From positions 39,709,902-39,773,901 of the forward strand of contig OU452198.1 in NCBI GenBank assembly GCA_911728435.2: DNA of 64,000 bases. Reading direction: 5' to 3'. The notes under the pieces are model-generated. The model had not been told where the DNA came from. It ran no database searches and saw only the letters and a program-made list of their open reading frames with translations. Of this stretch, positions 44,431 to 55,989 are shown piece after piece. This DNA is from Apoderus coryli (taxonomy: Eukaryota > Arthropoda > Insecta > Coleoptera > Attelabidae). The stretch's first letter is position 1; every line of letters begins with the position of its first letter. The position numbers and the translations under genes were made by a program.

Positions 44431-47400
44431 TTGAAAATTTGCGCATGTTGAGTTGTTGTGATGAACCCGACCATATTGGTACTATCATTGTAAAGATGTT
44501 AGGCAACCCAAAATACACATCTATGGCACACAACACAATAATTATCGAATGGTATCATACATAATATATAACATACATCATAGAAAACGGTAACAAAATT
44601 TCAGTATTACGATATACTAGACCTGCACACGCATTTTGTCCATTTTAAACTCCCATCTATTGTTTACTGAAGGTTGAATAAGTCTCCACAATTCAAAAGT
44701 TCTACATCACTATCTTCTGATCAGATTACTTTTTAGGTTTCTTTTATTAAAATGTATTCCTTGCTACCCCAAAACTTTAATAATACGAAACCTCAATTAC
44801 AAGACAATGCAAAAATTAATATACATTCCAGATAGTGTAGTACATAGTACATCATGAATATACGTAAGTAAATACAATAAGAATATAATAAAAAAACAAT
44901 GACAAAAAAAAATCATAACAATTCCAGAATCAAGTACAATGCAATTCATTATTAACAATCCTAATAAAACTAAAAGTAACCATGCCGATAACATTTATAT
45001 CTTATACCTACTTATGTGTTGTTTTCTTCACTTATGATGTCTAGAGTTGTTTGAGGCACAAAACATACCCTTATGTTTTGTGGTTTGAGGATCGCCCACC
45101 AATGGATAGAGATAAGCACAATCCATAATAGACCATCTCACTATTATTGTCTTTATAAAGACAATGATCTCACCATTTGTCCATTTCTAAGCATTGCCTA
45201 ACCTTACAGACCCATTAAAATTATTTTCCTTGTTATACTGGTTGCATAAAATCAGAACCGCAAATAAAAGAATTGTCACATAGGGAGATTAAAAAAATAC
45301 AGGAACAGGTAGGTAGGTAATTTTGAAAAATACCTCAAGTTTGTTGATTTACAAGCAATTTTGTAGCTTCCATTTGCAGTTAAACACTACGTTTTTTAGT
45401 TGAAGCATAGATATCTATAGTTGAAGTAAAGTTATAAGTATCTACAAAGGTACCTACCTAATTTATATAATAAAATTATTACTATTAAAATTGAGGGTAT
45501 TATGAATACTAGCGATCTTGGTTGAATTAACAAAATTAAAAGTCCAGCTCATACATATTATTAAGTTAAATAACCATGTCCAGCATCGTCACTTTTAAAA
45601 AACAAAAGCTCTCACGCTATTATAAATTTAAAGTAGTGTGGAAATTGTCAAATTACTGTTGAATTAACGTTTCATGAAACTTTATGCAGTCTCATTGTGA
45701 TTTTAAAATTAGACCACCCACATATATATCATATACTACTGTAACACTACTTGAGTTTATTGTTTAGTTAAAGTTTTTTTTCTCGATTTCATCACGTTTT
45801 TTTGGTTTAAAATTTGAAATATTATGAATTGTATATTTTTTAGGCTCTAAATATTTACATTATCCAAAGTTAAACACAGGTAGAAAAATTAGTTATGCTC
45901 GAAAAAGGAAGTTCTGATTTCAATTTGGTTTGACGGACAGATTATACCTTTGATGGAACGAGAAAGATTCTGGGGACTGAAATATTTCACATATATATTT
46001 TGGATGACCATAATCTTTATTCTCTACGTTTTGTGATTGAACAATTGCAGCAAGTCAAAATAATTATACAATTGAAATAGGTAGGTAGTTACAGAATATC
46101 AATTCTTGTAAAAAAAAACTGAAATAATCCTATACAAATTTGTCCATGAAACATACACATTGCTTTTAATTTTTTAATAATAATGTTAGTACCCTATACT
46201 TAAACCGATTAGAAATATCGATTTCACATTATTTACATTTAAATCTTCCACAATTAAATTGGGTTCTGTCTGTTCCGCACTAAAACGTTCATTTTATATT
46301 TTTGAGTTTTATTAGGTATTGTTATAGAGCCAAAATTAGTGCGGAAACGATACCTGGTACGATGGAGACAAATGTATAGCGGTCGATAGACAAAAATGTA
46401 TCTGATTCTATGATGCTAAACCTTTTGAACAAAGACTAACAGTGCTACCCCACCAACCTCATTGCTCTCTTCTAAAATCGGAATGCCGTGGTAGCGGAGT
46501 ACGAAGCACCGCGAAATAATTCTGCAATAAGCATCTGTCCAGGCTTTACTCAAACCATATATATGATGGGACCTTGTGAACCTGCGTAGTCCAGAAATAT
46601 CATTCGCTGAAAATATTCTTGTATGGTATTGCTCAACAATTAGTTTTAAACAGTTACTAGTGAACCAGTCCTATGAGCATTCGACGATGTAAAGTCATCT
46701 CAAGAGCCCATGAACAAACCTCTATACTGAGTGATACATACCTACACTGAGTGTCGTCCGTGAAGATCGATTTCTTGGGATCCGGTTAACTCAGTAAGTC
46801 CAATTTCATATTCTGAAGGAGTTATATCCGAGAGTTAGTCACTTAAATTAAAAGACTGCATACCACGAAACCCATGCAGTGCAAAAGAAAGTGTTTGCTA
46901 GGCAATTCTCATTTTTGTATATTTGGTCACACTTTTATGTGGAGTACCTAATAGTCTTAGTGATTTGTTGAGTATAAACATAAAAATGCTGCATCCCCAA
47001 AGAACGAAAACTAATATTTCATCCAGCCTTCCGATCACCTTCGCCCTGAAAAAATAAGAGTGCTATATGGCTACTTTGGCATACTGATGAGAAATTTTTG
47101 CAGTCACTGTATCAGACACGGCCAGTATACGGCACAAGCCGAACGCGTTGGGAGTTTAAGTATCAAGATTTACATGTGCAAAGCCAGCGTCTTCTTTTAA
47201 AATTTTTATCATCAGTTAAGGTCTGAAAATAATGAAGTGACGAATAGAAAATGTCACTGACTAAGTGAGTAAAATTTGTTGAGTATTAACAAAATAGTAT
47301 TAATTATTATAAAGGTATGTTCCTTGCTGTTCAAATACGGACTAGGTACTTGTGCATCTATGTCTAAACTTCTATAAACAAAAACAGTCTTTTTTCGGCG

Positions 47401-48572
47401 TAGGTTTATATGTTGCCGTGTTGGAGCGGCAAGGAAAAATACAGTATACTTTTATACAAATGAACATACAATTATTATTGTTAATACATAAAGGATTTTT
47501 AAAGTATCGTAGGGCATGTACTGTTATGAAAAGTTAAAAGGGTGCGCCTATGGACGGCTGCGGTCGGTATTGAATTACAAAGGGATATCGAGTTGTGGTT
47601 TTTTATATCATTTTAAACTAACTTTAGAAACACTATACCTAAACTAAATAAGCACCACAAAAAGCTGCTTCTGTGGTCTTGACTTGACATGTTACGTGGT
47701 GTAAAAATCATTAGAATTTTATGAAGTATGAAGAGTCGCTACTCGCTACTGAGAAACGTCATTGCTCATTTATTTCATCGCACAGAAGAATGTCGATATT
47801 ATAAAGAGTATATTACATAGAAATTAATTTATATCAAACGAGAAACGAAATTACAAGAAAAAAACGTAATGGATGGGAATATAGGTACTTAAGTATATCT
47901 AAGTTCTTATAACAGTTTATACGTGACTTTGCCATTATTTAGTTTAGAGCCGTTTTAACAGGTAATATATAAGTAATAATATAGCTACTTGCATTCGTAT
48001 TGAATTGATTATACTTATAGAAGCTATCACTTTTTGTACATTCCAGGAATATATCAGGTTGTTCATAATTTCCTTATTTTAAATTTGAAAACAAATAACT
48101 GAATTAGGTAATAAACTAGGTTTTGATACTACGAGTACAAGCTGTTCGAAATTTATATCTTCGTATTTAGTTATTATCACTTTAAGTATACGTTCCTCTT
48201 TATCACTACTACAACGGTACTTACTTCTAATTTTTTTACCAATGAAAAGAATTTAGGCTTTAGTTCTTGAAAATTGGGAAGTAGAACGATCGAGAATTGA
48301 GCTGGTTTGCTGGCTCTTTGAATGGAGATTTGATTATAGGGAACAGATTAAATTCACATGACTCAAGGTAAGCGAATAAGTCGAATGACCAAAGAAGTTT
48401 CAGTCATTTCAATAGCATTCAAAGTGTCAATGCAATCATTTTATTGTTATTAGTAGGAAGTAATACAAATAATAATAATAAGAGCGGTTTTTTTTAAATT
48501 TGGGATTATTTCTCTACAGGATGATTCAACTTTTAATTGAGAAACTTCACGAGCTGCTTATATGGATCAAAA
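44431..48572. other. about 4 kb without a recognisable gene
   Basis: AT-rich. It contains the palindrome at 45146-45165 and an inverted pair TTCCGCACTAA / TTAGTGCGGAA at 46273-46283 and 46336-46346. No coding frame has recognisable motifs; the region around 46400-47160 is slightly G+C-richer and may be old repeat. Confidence 0.4.
45135..45177. repeat. perfect 20-bp palindrome with 11-bp near-identical flanks
   Basis: ATTGTCTTTATAAAGACAAT at 45146-45165 is a perfect palindrome. ATCTCACTATT precedes it and ATCTCACCATT follows it after one G, matching 10 of 11. Same core as 13288 and 30652. Confidence 0.78.
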
Positions 48573-48574
48573 TA

Positions 48575-49521
48575 CACTGCTCAAAAAAATTAAAGGAACA
48601 CTTTTGGATAACCCTGTAATTTTTTGGCTTGCTGTTATTAACAACTGAAAATTATACTTTCATACTGGATTTACATTTTATTTTTGTGATTTGTTAAAAA
48701 ATAAACGTGATTATGTTCATTTATTCGAGATAAGTAAGCATTTTTTTAATATTTCACAGCAAGTGATTATCAAAATATTCACATTTAGGTTTTATGTCGC
48801 GGCCGGATTAGAGAGCGGCATCGGGCAACGGCATGACAGTTTGTAGTTGTTGAATTCATTATCTGTCAAAATGAGAGATCTTAGCGAGATAGAAGTCACT
48901 CGTGCTATAGCTATATAGATATCAGTCTGTTAGATCAGGTTATTCCTGCAGCATATGGTATAGGCCCTGATTTTCTTTTCATGCAGGATAATGCAAGGCC
49001 TCATACTGCTGCGATTATTATAGATTTTCTTAACGAGCATGAAATTCGTAAAATGGATTGACCAGCGATAAGCCCTGACGTCAATCCAATTGAACCCTTA
49101 TGGGATATATTGGACAGACGTGTTCGACGTCGTCCAAATCCACCTCAAACCCTTCATCAATTAACAGAAGCCCTAATCGAAGAGTGGGACAGTATATCAC
49201 AGGAAGACATTCGATGGCTCGTGAGAAGTATGCCAAGAAGATGCTAAATAGTCTTTCGTGCTGCGCGATACTAAAACACATTGGTTTTCAGATAGCGGAA
49301 CATTGCCATTTGAAAAATGTTTTCTTTTCATTTTGTTATTGGCACTTTTTTTTAAATATTGATCTTAGTTTACAAATAAAGGATTAGTTGAAAGTTCTAT
49401 TAACCGGTTTAGTACAAGAAAATATGTGTCTTTCAGAATCTAAATGGTCATCTGTATATAACTATCACTTAATAAGTTACAGGGTTATACAAAAGTGTTC
49501 CTTTAATTTTTTTGAGCAGTG
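48575..49521 (+). mobile_element. Tc1-like transposon (947 bp), internally deleted
   Basis: Inverted termini starting CACTGCTCAAAAAAATTAAA, nearly identical for about 43 bp at both ends, flanked by TA (48573-48574, 49522-49523). It carries the C-terminal part of a DD34E transposase. Confidence 0.92.
48930..49246 (+). pseudogene. Tc1-like transposase C-terminal half
   Basis: Frame reads LDQVIPAAYGIGPDFLFMQD, NARPHTAAIIIDFLNEH, then a TGA in place of a conserved Trp (IRKMD-stop-PAISPD), then VNPIEPLWDILDRRVRR. The second catalytic Asp (MQDNARPH) and the Glu (NPIEPLWD) are 34 residues apart. The N-terminal DNA-binding domain and first Asp are deleted. Confidence 0.9.
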
Positions 49522-49523
49522 TA

Positions 49524-51020
49524 TTATGAAAAATCTACATGTCTGGGATCATGAGAATCAATACGAAATTCGCCCAGGGTTATTTCAGTATGAATGCAAA
49601 GTGAATGTTTAAGCCTTGTGCCATACTAAGGGCAACAAGATCGTTACGTCAACGAATTATTATAAGTTTAACAGGTTAAGTTTTTCGTTACAAAATGTAG
49701 TGTACGCATAAGTTATTTTTCTCAAATGGAACATCCTGTATATTACTCTATAGATTGAAACACGAAGAAAAATGTTTTAAGATGACATACTTATCATGTC
49801 TCTATATAAAGGGTGGAAGTTTAAACCACGGGGTAGTTTAAACCAGTTGTTTTCTTTCAAACTATTTGAATTTCCCGTGTGTCTAGAGTGTTTAAAAAAA
49901 TAAGTTTTTTCATTAATAAAATAAGGTAAGAAATTGCGATACCATTTGATTTATATTACATACAGAAGTTTTAATTCTAAAAGTTTAGTTTACTTTTTAT
50001 CAAAAAAATTCAAAATAATTTTTTTTTTACATTTTAGTGCATTAAAAAAATATTTCCGGACAGCAAAGTGACTTTGTGAAACCTTATTTAAAGCAATAAA
50101 ATAACGTAAACGACAATAATTGCACCTACCACGAGTCGAAGCCTGGTGCTTCCAATTGAACCTAACCTACTAATCTCACAATTATTAAAAAAAATATCTC
50201 GAAAACTAAAGGATGGAATGGAAATGATGCACCTCCTTAAGATCTATAATATCTTTTGGAGTATTAATTTTTTACACAAAAACTCTTCGTGTACGCCGGT
50301 GGCAACCAAACTGAGTATATGTACAACCTGATTTTTCTAAGAAAAAGTTTTCCGAATAGCTTACGGAGTCTTTGATATAATAGGCCAGAGTTTACTAGGT
50401 CACTCGTTTACCATTTCGATAATTGTCCAGTTAATTTAATATCATTCAAAATAATATATTTCGTGCTTTGATAATAAAGAATATATTCATTTAAATTATG
50501 AGCTTTAAACCCCAAAGATCTTTCCTCATAAATGTCGAAAATCACTTCAGAAATCATATAATTGTTTTTCAAAATAACATTATTTTTTTTTTTCAAAATC
50601 AAATCATTTCTATACCTTTAATATTTTATCGTTAGGCGGTATTCGTAAAAAGAGATCCTGTTAAATTACATTTTAGATTTAATTTTTTTATGTGTGCTTC
50701 TTCCTTTTCTTCATTTTATTTATGTATTGTTGTTGGTATTTTCATTCATCATACAAATCATTAATTTTGTGAAGGTGTTTGAGTACCGTGTGTATGTCAG
50801 GTAGCAGATTTAAATTAATACCCAACATAGTTTCAATATCTACCTCTGCCTATCTATTTTAGATTTAGAGAAATTGACTTTTTTATATTAAAATGCTCAG
50901 TGAGGTTTTAATTTATTTTTTGATTCTTATACAAGGTGTTTCATATTAGGAAAGTAACGGGACATATCCCCATGAATTGTATCTTTGTTACTACATGAAC
51001 GAACACCCTGTTTGCTATTA
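49524..51020. other. no gene; AT-rich
   Basis: Only short frames without motifs. A mariner-end-like ACAAGGTGTTTCAT occurs at about 50933. Confidence 0.4.
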
Positions 51021-51258
51021 TACGAGGGTTGCCTTTTATATTTCGGGATTTGGCAATCTGGCAACTGACAGCTCTATCGTAAAGTTGGACATTTTTGAGG
51101 TTATACGTCCTCAGAACTTTTTGACATACGAGCGCTATTTGTGTTGTTTACAGTAACTTAAAAGATTCATCTCGGCCCAAAAATGGAATTAAATCGTGAA
51201 CATTTTCCGGCGATTATTTTTTACAACTTTCAACTTGGATTAACTCAGCAACAGTGCA
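51021..51258 (+). pseudogene. 5' end of a mariner element
   Basis: Starts with the mariner-type terminus TACGAGGGTTGCCTTTTATA. An ATG at 51183 gives MELNREHFPAIIFYNFQLGL, then TQQQCMDEL, the N-terminal helix-turn-helix of mariner/SETMAR-type transposases. It stops abruptly at about 51258, where a different transposase begins on the opposite strand. Confidence 0.75.
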
Positions 51259-52540
51259 TGGATGAACTTTTCCCTATTGATGTTCATTCCAGGCAGCATG
51301 TGCTCTTGCAAATTGTAACCGTCCGATTTTATGGCGTGGAAGAAGCCGTGGAACTCTAGCAGGAAGTGGCTTTAAATCGACCTCCTTAAGTCTCCTTATT
51401 ATTGTTTTGGGGCCTTGCATTTAGTAATTGATTTTTTAGTTCCGGAGCAGTAAGCAGGGCCGTAGCTGGAACGGAATTTGAGGTCGGGCATCAAAAATTT
51501 GAGGTAAGGCGTACATTTTTCGCACCGGGTCGCCAATTTTTAGGTGCTATTCATAAACAACAAACATAAAAACTAAAACATTGTATGCAAATAAAAAAGC
51601 CATTTCACATTATCAACATAAGAAACATAAAAAAATAAATAAGAAAATCATTGAAATAAGAAATTAGTTTAATATAGTTGTAGTTTTCGATTTGCCATAT
51701 TGTTGAATTTTCTAAGAACTTGATCAATATCTACGTTCTCCATTCTTTTAGTTTCAAAGGCCAGAAATACGTTGCTGCATCCGAATGTGGCCACTGATGC
51801 ATACAGCTCATACTTATGTGTCTTTGAAAGCCTGCCGTTGTTTCGTTTTTGTCTTCGCGATATTTTAAGTATATTTTCTCCCGCTTGCAGTATTTTTTTA
51901 CCTAAGCCCTTGGGCTAAAATTATGAGATTGGAAAGTTTTAAAATTTGAAATTAAACATCCAGGGCCTGAGGACCAACACAATACACATTACGCATACGA
52001 CAAAACAAACAATAACAAAATTTTACGATACGATGTCAAATGCTACAGGTACACCTTTAAATTAAAGGATAATAATACGTCCATATCCATTCAAAAAAAA
52101 GACCGAACTAAACATGAATGAATGCGTAATCGTTTCATGATCACCGCGTGGCCATCTATTGGCTAACATTTAACTGCAATCGGCTGGCGGAATTCGTTAA
52201 TATTGGGGCATCGGTATAGACAAATTATTAATATATTTAAAGTATTTTGATTTTAGGAAAATCGCTACATACTTATAGTTGGTTTGTTTTTTTTTCGGAT
52301 TGATAATTGTGACATAAGTTTTTAAGGTCGGGCAGGGACATTTTAAGGTCGGGCAGGGACATTTTAAGGTCGGGTATTGCCCCCCAATGACCCCCCCCCC
52401 CCTAGCTACGGCCCTGGCAGTAAGTGTACGATTTCGCTAAAATTGAATTCTTAAATATTGCTCATCTCTTGGCCTTGTATTTCTTTTACGTCCTTGGTCA
52501 GGTTGCATTTTTGTATATATATATGTATAATCCTTATATA
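51259..52540 (-). pseudogene. Tc1-like transposase split by a hAT element
   Basis: On the minus strand 52540-52425 gives GRKRNTRPRDEQYLRIQF, then RNRTLTAPEL. After the hAT insertion (52416-51457) and its duplicated 8 bp, the frame continues with KNQLLNARPQ, LRRLKEVDLKPLPARVPRLL, then GRLQFARAHAAWNEHQ to about 51259. This is the DNA-binding half of a Tc1-type transposase; the catalytic part is missing. Confidence 0.82.
51457..52416 (-). mobile_element. hAT element (960 bp) inserted in the Tc1 remnant
   Basis: Termini CAGGGCCGTAGCTGG and, inverted, CAGGGCCGTAGCTAGG. Exact 8-bp duplication GCAGTAAG at 51449-51456 and 52417-52424. An internal repeat GGTCGGGCAGGGACATTTTA occurs in tandem near 52326-52370, and a 13-base C tract adjoins the right end. 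The minus strand near 51900-51670 has an open stretch (HKYELYASVATFGCSNVFLA, then DIDQVLRKFNNMANR) that looks like a transposase tail. Strand given from this stretch. Confidence 0.9.
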
Positions 52541-52560
52541 TAATATATAATACTTCTCTA

Positions 52561-54653
52561 CAGGGTGATTCATTATGGTTGCAACAAACGAAAACTGGCG
52601 ATTCCTGAAAACAATTCAAGCATTTTTTGCTATTGAACCCATGTCCGCAAATCCTTCGTTATCGAGATACAGGGTGTCCAAATTTAGTAGTCAAATTAGC
52701 TTTTTTGTTCATTCCTGAAAAACTAGCTAACCGATTTTGACAAAATTTTACATGCATTGGGGGTCGATAACCTAAAATAATCTGCATTATTTTGGCTTTC
52801 ATTAACTGTTCATTGGCGTAGATATAGGGTGGATTTGGGTAAATTTTACACATAATTTAATTAAAGACAGTTTTGACAAGCTTCAATATTTTAAATTGTT
52901 ACTTTTTTAAAAAGACCAACCTATAAGCTACAAAAAAGTTAATTACGTCGATGTTGTGATTTCTACCATTATTATGGAAACCGATAAATTGCAAGTTAAT
53001 GGTAGATTTAAATCAAAATAACGTTTACCAGAAATCAAAATGAAAAATCAGAGTTGGCGTGGAAAACGATTTAATAATAACAAATTACTTAACAACAAAT
53101 TTTAAGGCCTATCAGTACAATTAAAAATTTAACAATAAAAAAACTAAACTCGATATTAAAATAAGAAAATTATTAACAACTGTTTAAATTGCCCTCCATT
53201 GACAGTAATGCACATTTTACAACTTTCAACTAATGAATTTGTAGCTCTAATAAGGATATTATGATTGTTTCTTATTTTCCTAGCAGCTTCATGAACTATC
53301 TCCAGTAGTTGGTTTTCATTTATAATTGGTACAATGTAAACCAATTGTTTCATGTACCCCCATAAAAAGAAGTCGAGCGGATTCAGATCCGGTGAACTTG
53401 GAGGCCACTCAATGGAACCCCCAAACCAATCAAATTGTTTCCAAACAGTTGATTTAAAACAATGGCAATAATTTATTGTTAAACATGCCACCCCAAACAT
53501 TGATACTAAAACGTTCTTGAAAATTTCGCGGCCTAATAGCACGCGGGTTGTTTCAAGACTATAAATGTTCATTATGGTTTGTATTTATGCCATCTCTAGT
53601 AAAAGTTGCTTCATCTGACCAGAGCACTTTCTCTAAGAATCTTTCATCTTCTTGATGCTTACCAAGAACCCAATTACAAAATAGTAGGCGCCTTTCACGG
53701 TCTCCAGGATGATAGATGATAGAGATAGAGCATTTCTCGATTTAATAGTCAGTTGTTCGAGGTAATGCCAATTGAGTTGGTATTCTTCTAGTGCTTATTT
53801 TCGGATCGTCTAGAACTAAATCCACTATGTTTTGTTCAGTTTGAATATTTAGACAATGCGGTCGTTTGTTAACTCTAGGTAAAATGCTTCCTATCGTTCT
53901 AAGCCTGTGAAATGTATAGCCGTCTATGTTTTGCGATATGGATGACGTCTATTAGGATAACTAATTTGGTATTCTCTGGCCTCTGCTCTTGCATTTGCAT
54001 TACACAAACATATTCTTCAATTGAAAAACTCATTTTAATTTAGAAAAAAACATTCGCAATATTAAAAACAACTACGAAATAATAAAACAATTTTAACTAA
54101 TTTAAATTTGTTGCTGACAAAGTTTTTTTTTTATTGTTGCGGCATTCGTTTTCCACGACAACTTTGATTTCTCATTTGGTTTTCTGGTAATCGTTATTTT
54201 GATTTAAATCTACCATTAACTTTGCAATTTATCGGTTTTCACAAAAATGGTAGAAATCACAACATCGACGTAATTAACTTTTTTGTAGCTTATAAGTAGC
54301 TCTTTTAAAAAAAGTAATAATTAAGAATAATGTAGCTTGTCAAAGCTGTCTTTAATTAATTTATGTGTAAAATTTATCCAAATGCCCCCTATATCTACGC
54401 CAATGAACAGTTAATGAAAGCCAAAATAATGCGGATTATTTTAGGTTATGGGTTCCCAAATGCATGTAAAATTTCGTCGAAATCGGTTAGCTAGTTTTTG
54501 AGAAATGAACAAGAAAGTTAATTTGACTGCTAAATTTGGACACCCTGTATCTCGATAACGAAGCATTTGCGGTCCTGGGTTCAATGGCAAAAAATGCTTA
54601 AATCACTTTCAGCAATCTGCAGTTTTCGTTTGTTGCAACCATAAATCACCCTG
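52561..54653 (-). mobile_element. mariner-like element with very long inverted termini (2093 bp)
   Basis: Ends CAGGGTGATTCATTATGGTT and inverted CAGGGTGATTTATGGTTGCA, flanked by TA. Left 52561 to about 53085 and right about 54125-54653 are imperfect inverted copies of each other over more than 500 bp. The central minus-strand region encodes a broken transposase. Confidence 0.9.
53156..54033 (-). pseudogene. mariner-type (DDxD) transposase pseudogene
   Basis: Starts MSFSIEEYVCVMQMQEQRPE (ATG 54033). Frame changes are then needed for YPNRRHPYRKT, TFHRLRTIGSILPRVNKRPH, TEQNIVDLVLDDPKISTRR. The 3' part, 53572-53156, has EWPPSSPDLNPLDFFLWGYM, containing the last catalytic Asp. The middle catalytic region is degraded. 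Confidence 0.85.
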
Positions 54654-54655
54654 TA

Positions 54656-55985
54656 GAATAAAATCTTGTGTCCAGTTTATACAAAAAGTAAAAATTTTTT
54701 TGAAGAAACAAAACCGTTTCAATTATTTATTAACTGCATAGTAGAGTTATGTTTGAAATTTATTTAACTTATAATAGTTTAGTCTCCACCACTGTAAAGC
54801 TTACAACATACCTATATAGCGATTGCTGATCGATGGGAACCAATATTCCATTTTGCATTTTCGTTTACTGCTTTATTATTACCATTATTATTATTAAAAG
54901 TATTAGAGTACATACCTCTAACCGTTGCGTATATCCATAAACTGTTTGGTAAAGTTGAAATCATTCTCACGTTGGCATAACACACTTTTTATCGACATTT
55001 AATTTGTTTTCATGTTTTGTTTGTTTAATTTTCGTTGTTATGGAACTGAGGTTTTTACTATTTTTATTCTTTTAATTTGGTTTTGTTTCAATTTACTAAC
55101 AGTGGCGGGTTAATCAAGGAATTTATGGTGTGTTTAAATGAACACGATCGATTATTGAAATTGACGTTATATTTTGGTTCGTGATTGTTCGGTATCCACG
55201 CTGGAAACACGCAATATACAGTATGTCCACGTATGCGGTTAACAAGAGGACAAATCGACCAAAAATTGAAAGATACGAAAAAATGTTATATAGTTGTATA
55301 GTTCCAGAGGAGTGTGATTTCATCTGGAATTTACTTTATAGACTATATACAATTTTTTCATGAAACAGTGGCGTATGTTTTATCCAATTAATTGATTAAA
55401 ATTACCTTTTGTATTGGCAAAACTCCAACAGACCTGGTTCGTTAATATCAATGCTTTCAAGGGCGACTATGTTTGTATCTATTTTGGAATCAACGTTGGT
55501 TTATTTAATTCATCGCATTCTCCATCTTCAGTCGACAAAGGAATATCCAGTGGCAAGTACAAGTTATCTTCATCAGGTTCGTCCAGTGTCACTTGAGTGA
55601 CATTTTCGCATAAGGCATCCGCAGGCTTTACCACAATTATTGCACTTCCATGACAAAAATGTAGTGCTTTGGGAGCTGGATCTTTCAAAATGGTTTTTGG
55701 AGTGAAACCAGGTTGGGATTTTTTTAACTCCATTCTTCAGCTTCTTTCGAACAGCCACCAAATTTTTGTAGTTGACGCTGCGCTTGTCGGTGGTAAGGAT
55801 GCCAAATTAAATTTACTTTTTGTTACTTACTTCACAAAACACCACATATTGATCAAGATCAATATTCTCTTTGTCTTTATAGAGCAGCAGAAGAAATTTC
55901 TCACCTTCATCAGCAACATGGTCAGCAGTACCTTGTTCATTTCTAAATGCGTGTAACTAAGCTAAAGCTAAACTTCTCAGAAACT
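54656..55985. other. no gene recognised
   Basis: A minus-strand frame at 55733-55479 (MELKKSQPGFTPKTILKDPA, then VTQVTLDEPDEDNLYLPLDI) looks compositionally like protein but has no motif I recognise, no clean upstream exon and overlapping plus-strand frames. Confidence 0.35.
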
Positions 55986-55989
55986 TCAA

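Noticed and set aside
46273..46346. Hairpin TTCCGCACTAA / TTAGTGCGGAA as another micro-insertion
   Set aside because: The arms are separated by 52 nt and there are no flanking direct repeats.
55479..55733. 84-codon minus-strand frame with protein-like composition
   Set aside because: Overlaps plus-strand frames, no recognisable domain and no clear exon borders; left as unassigned.
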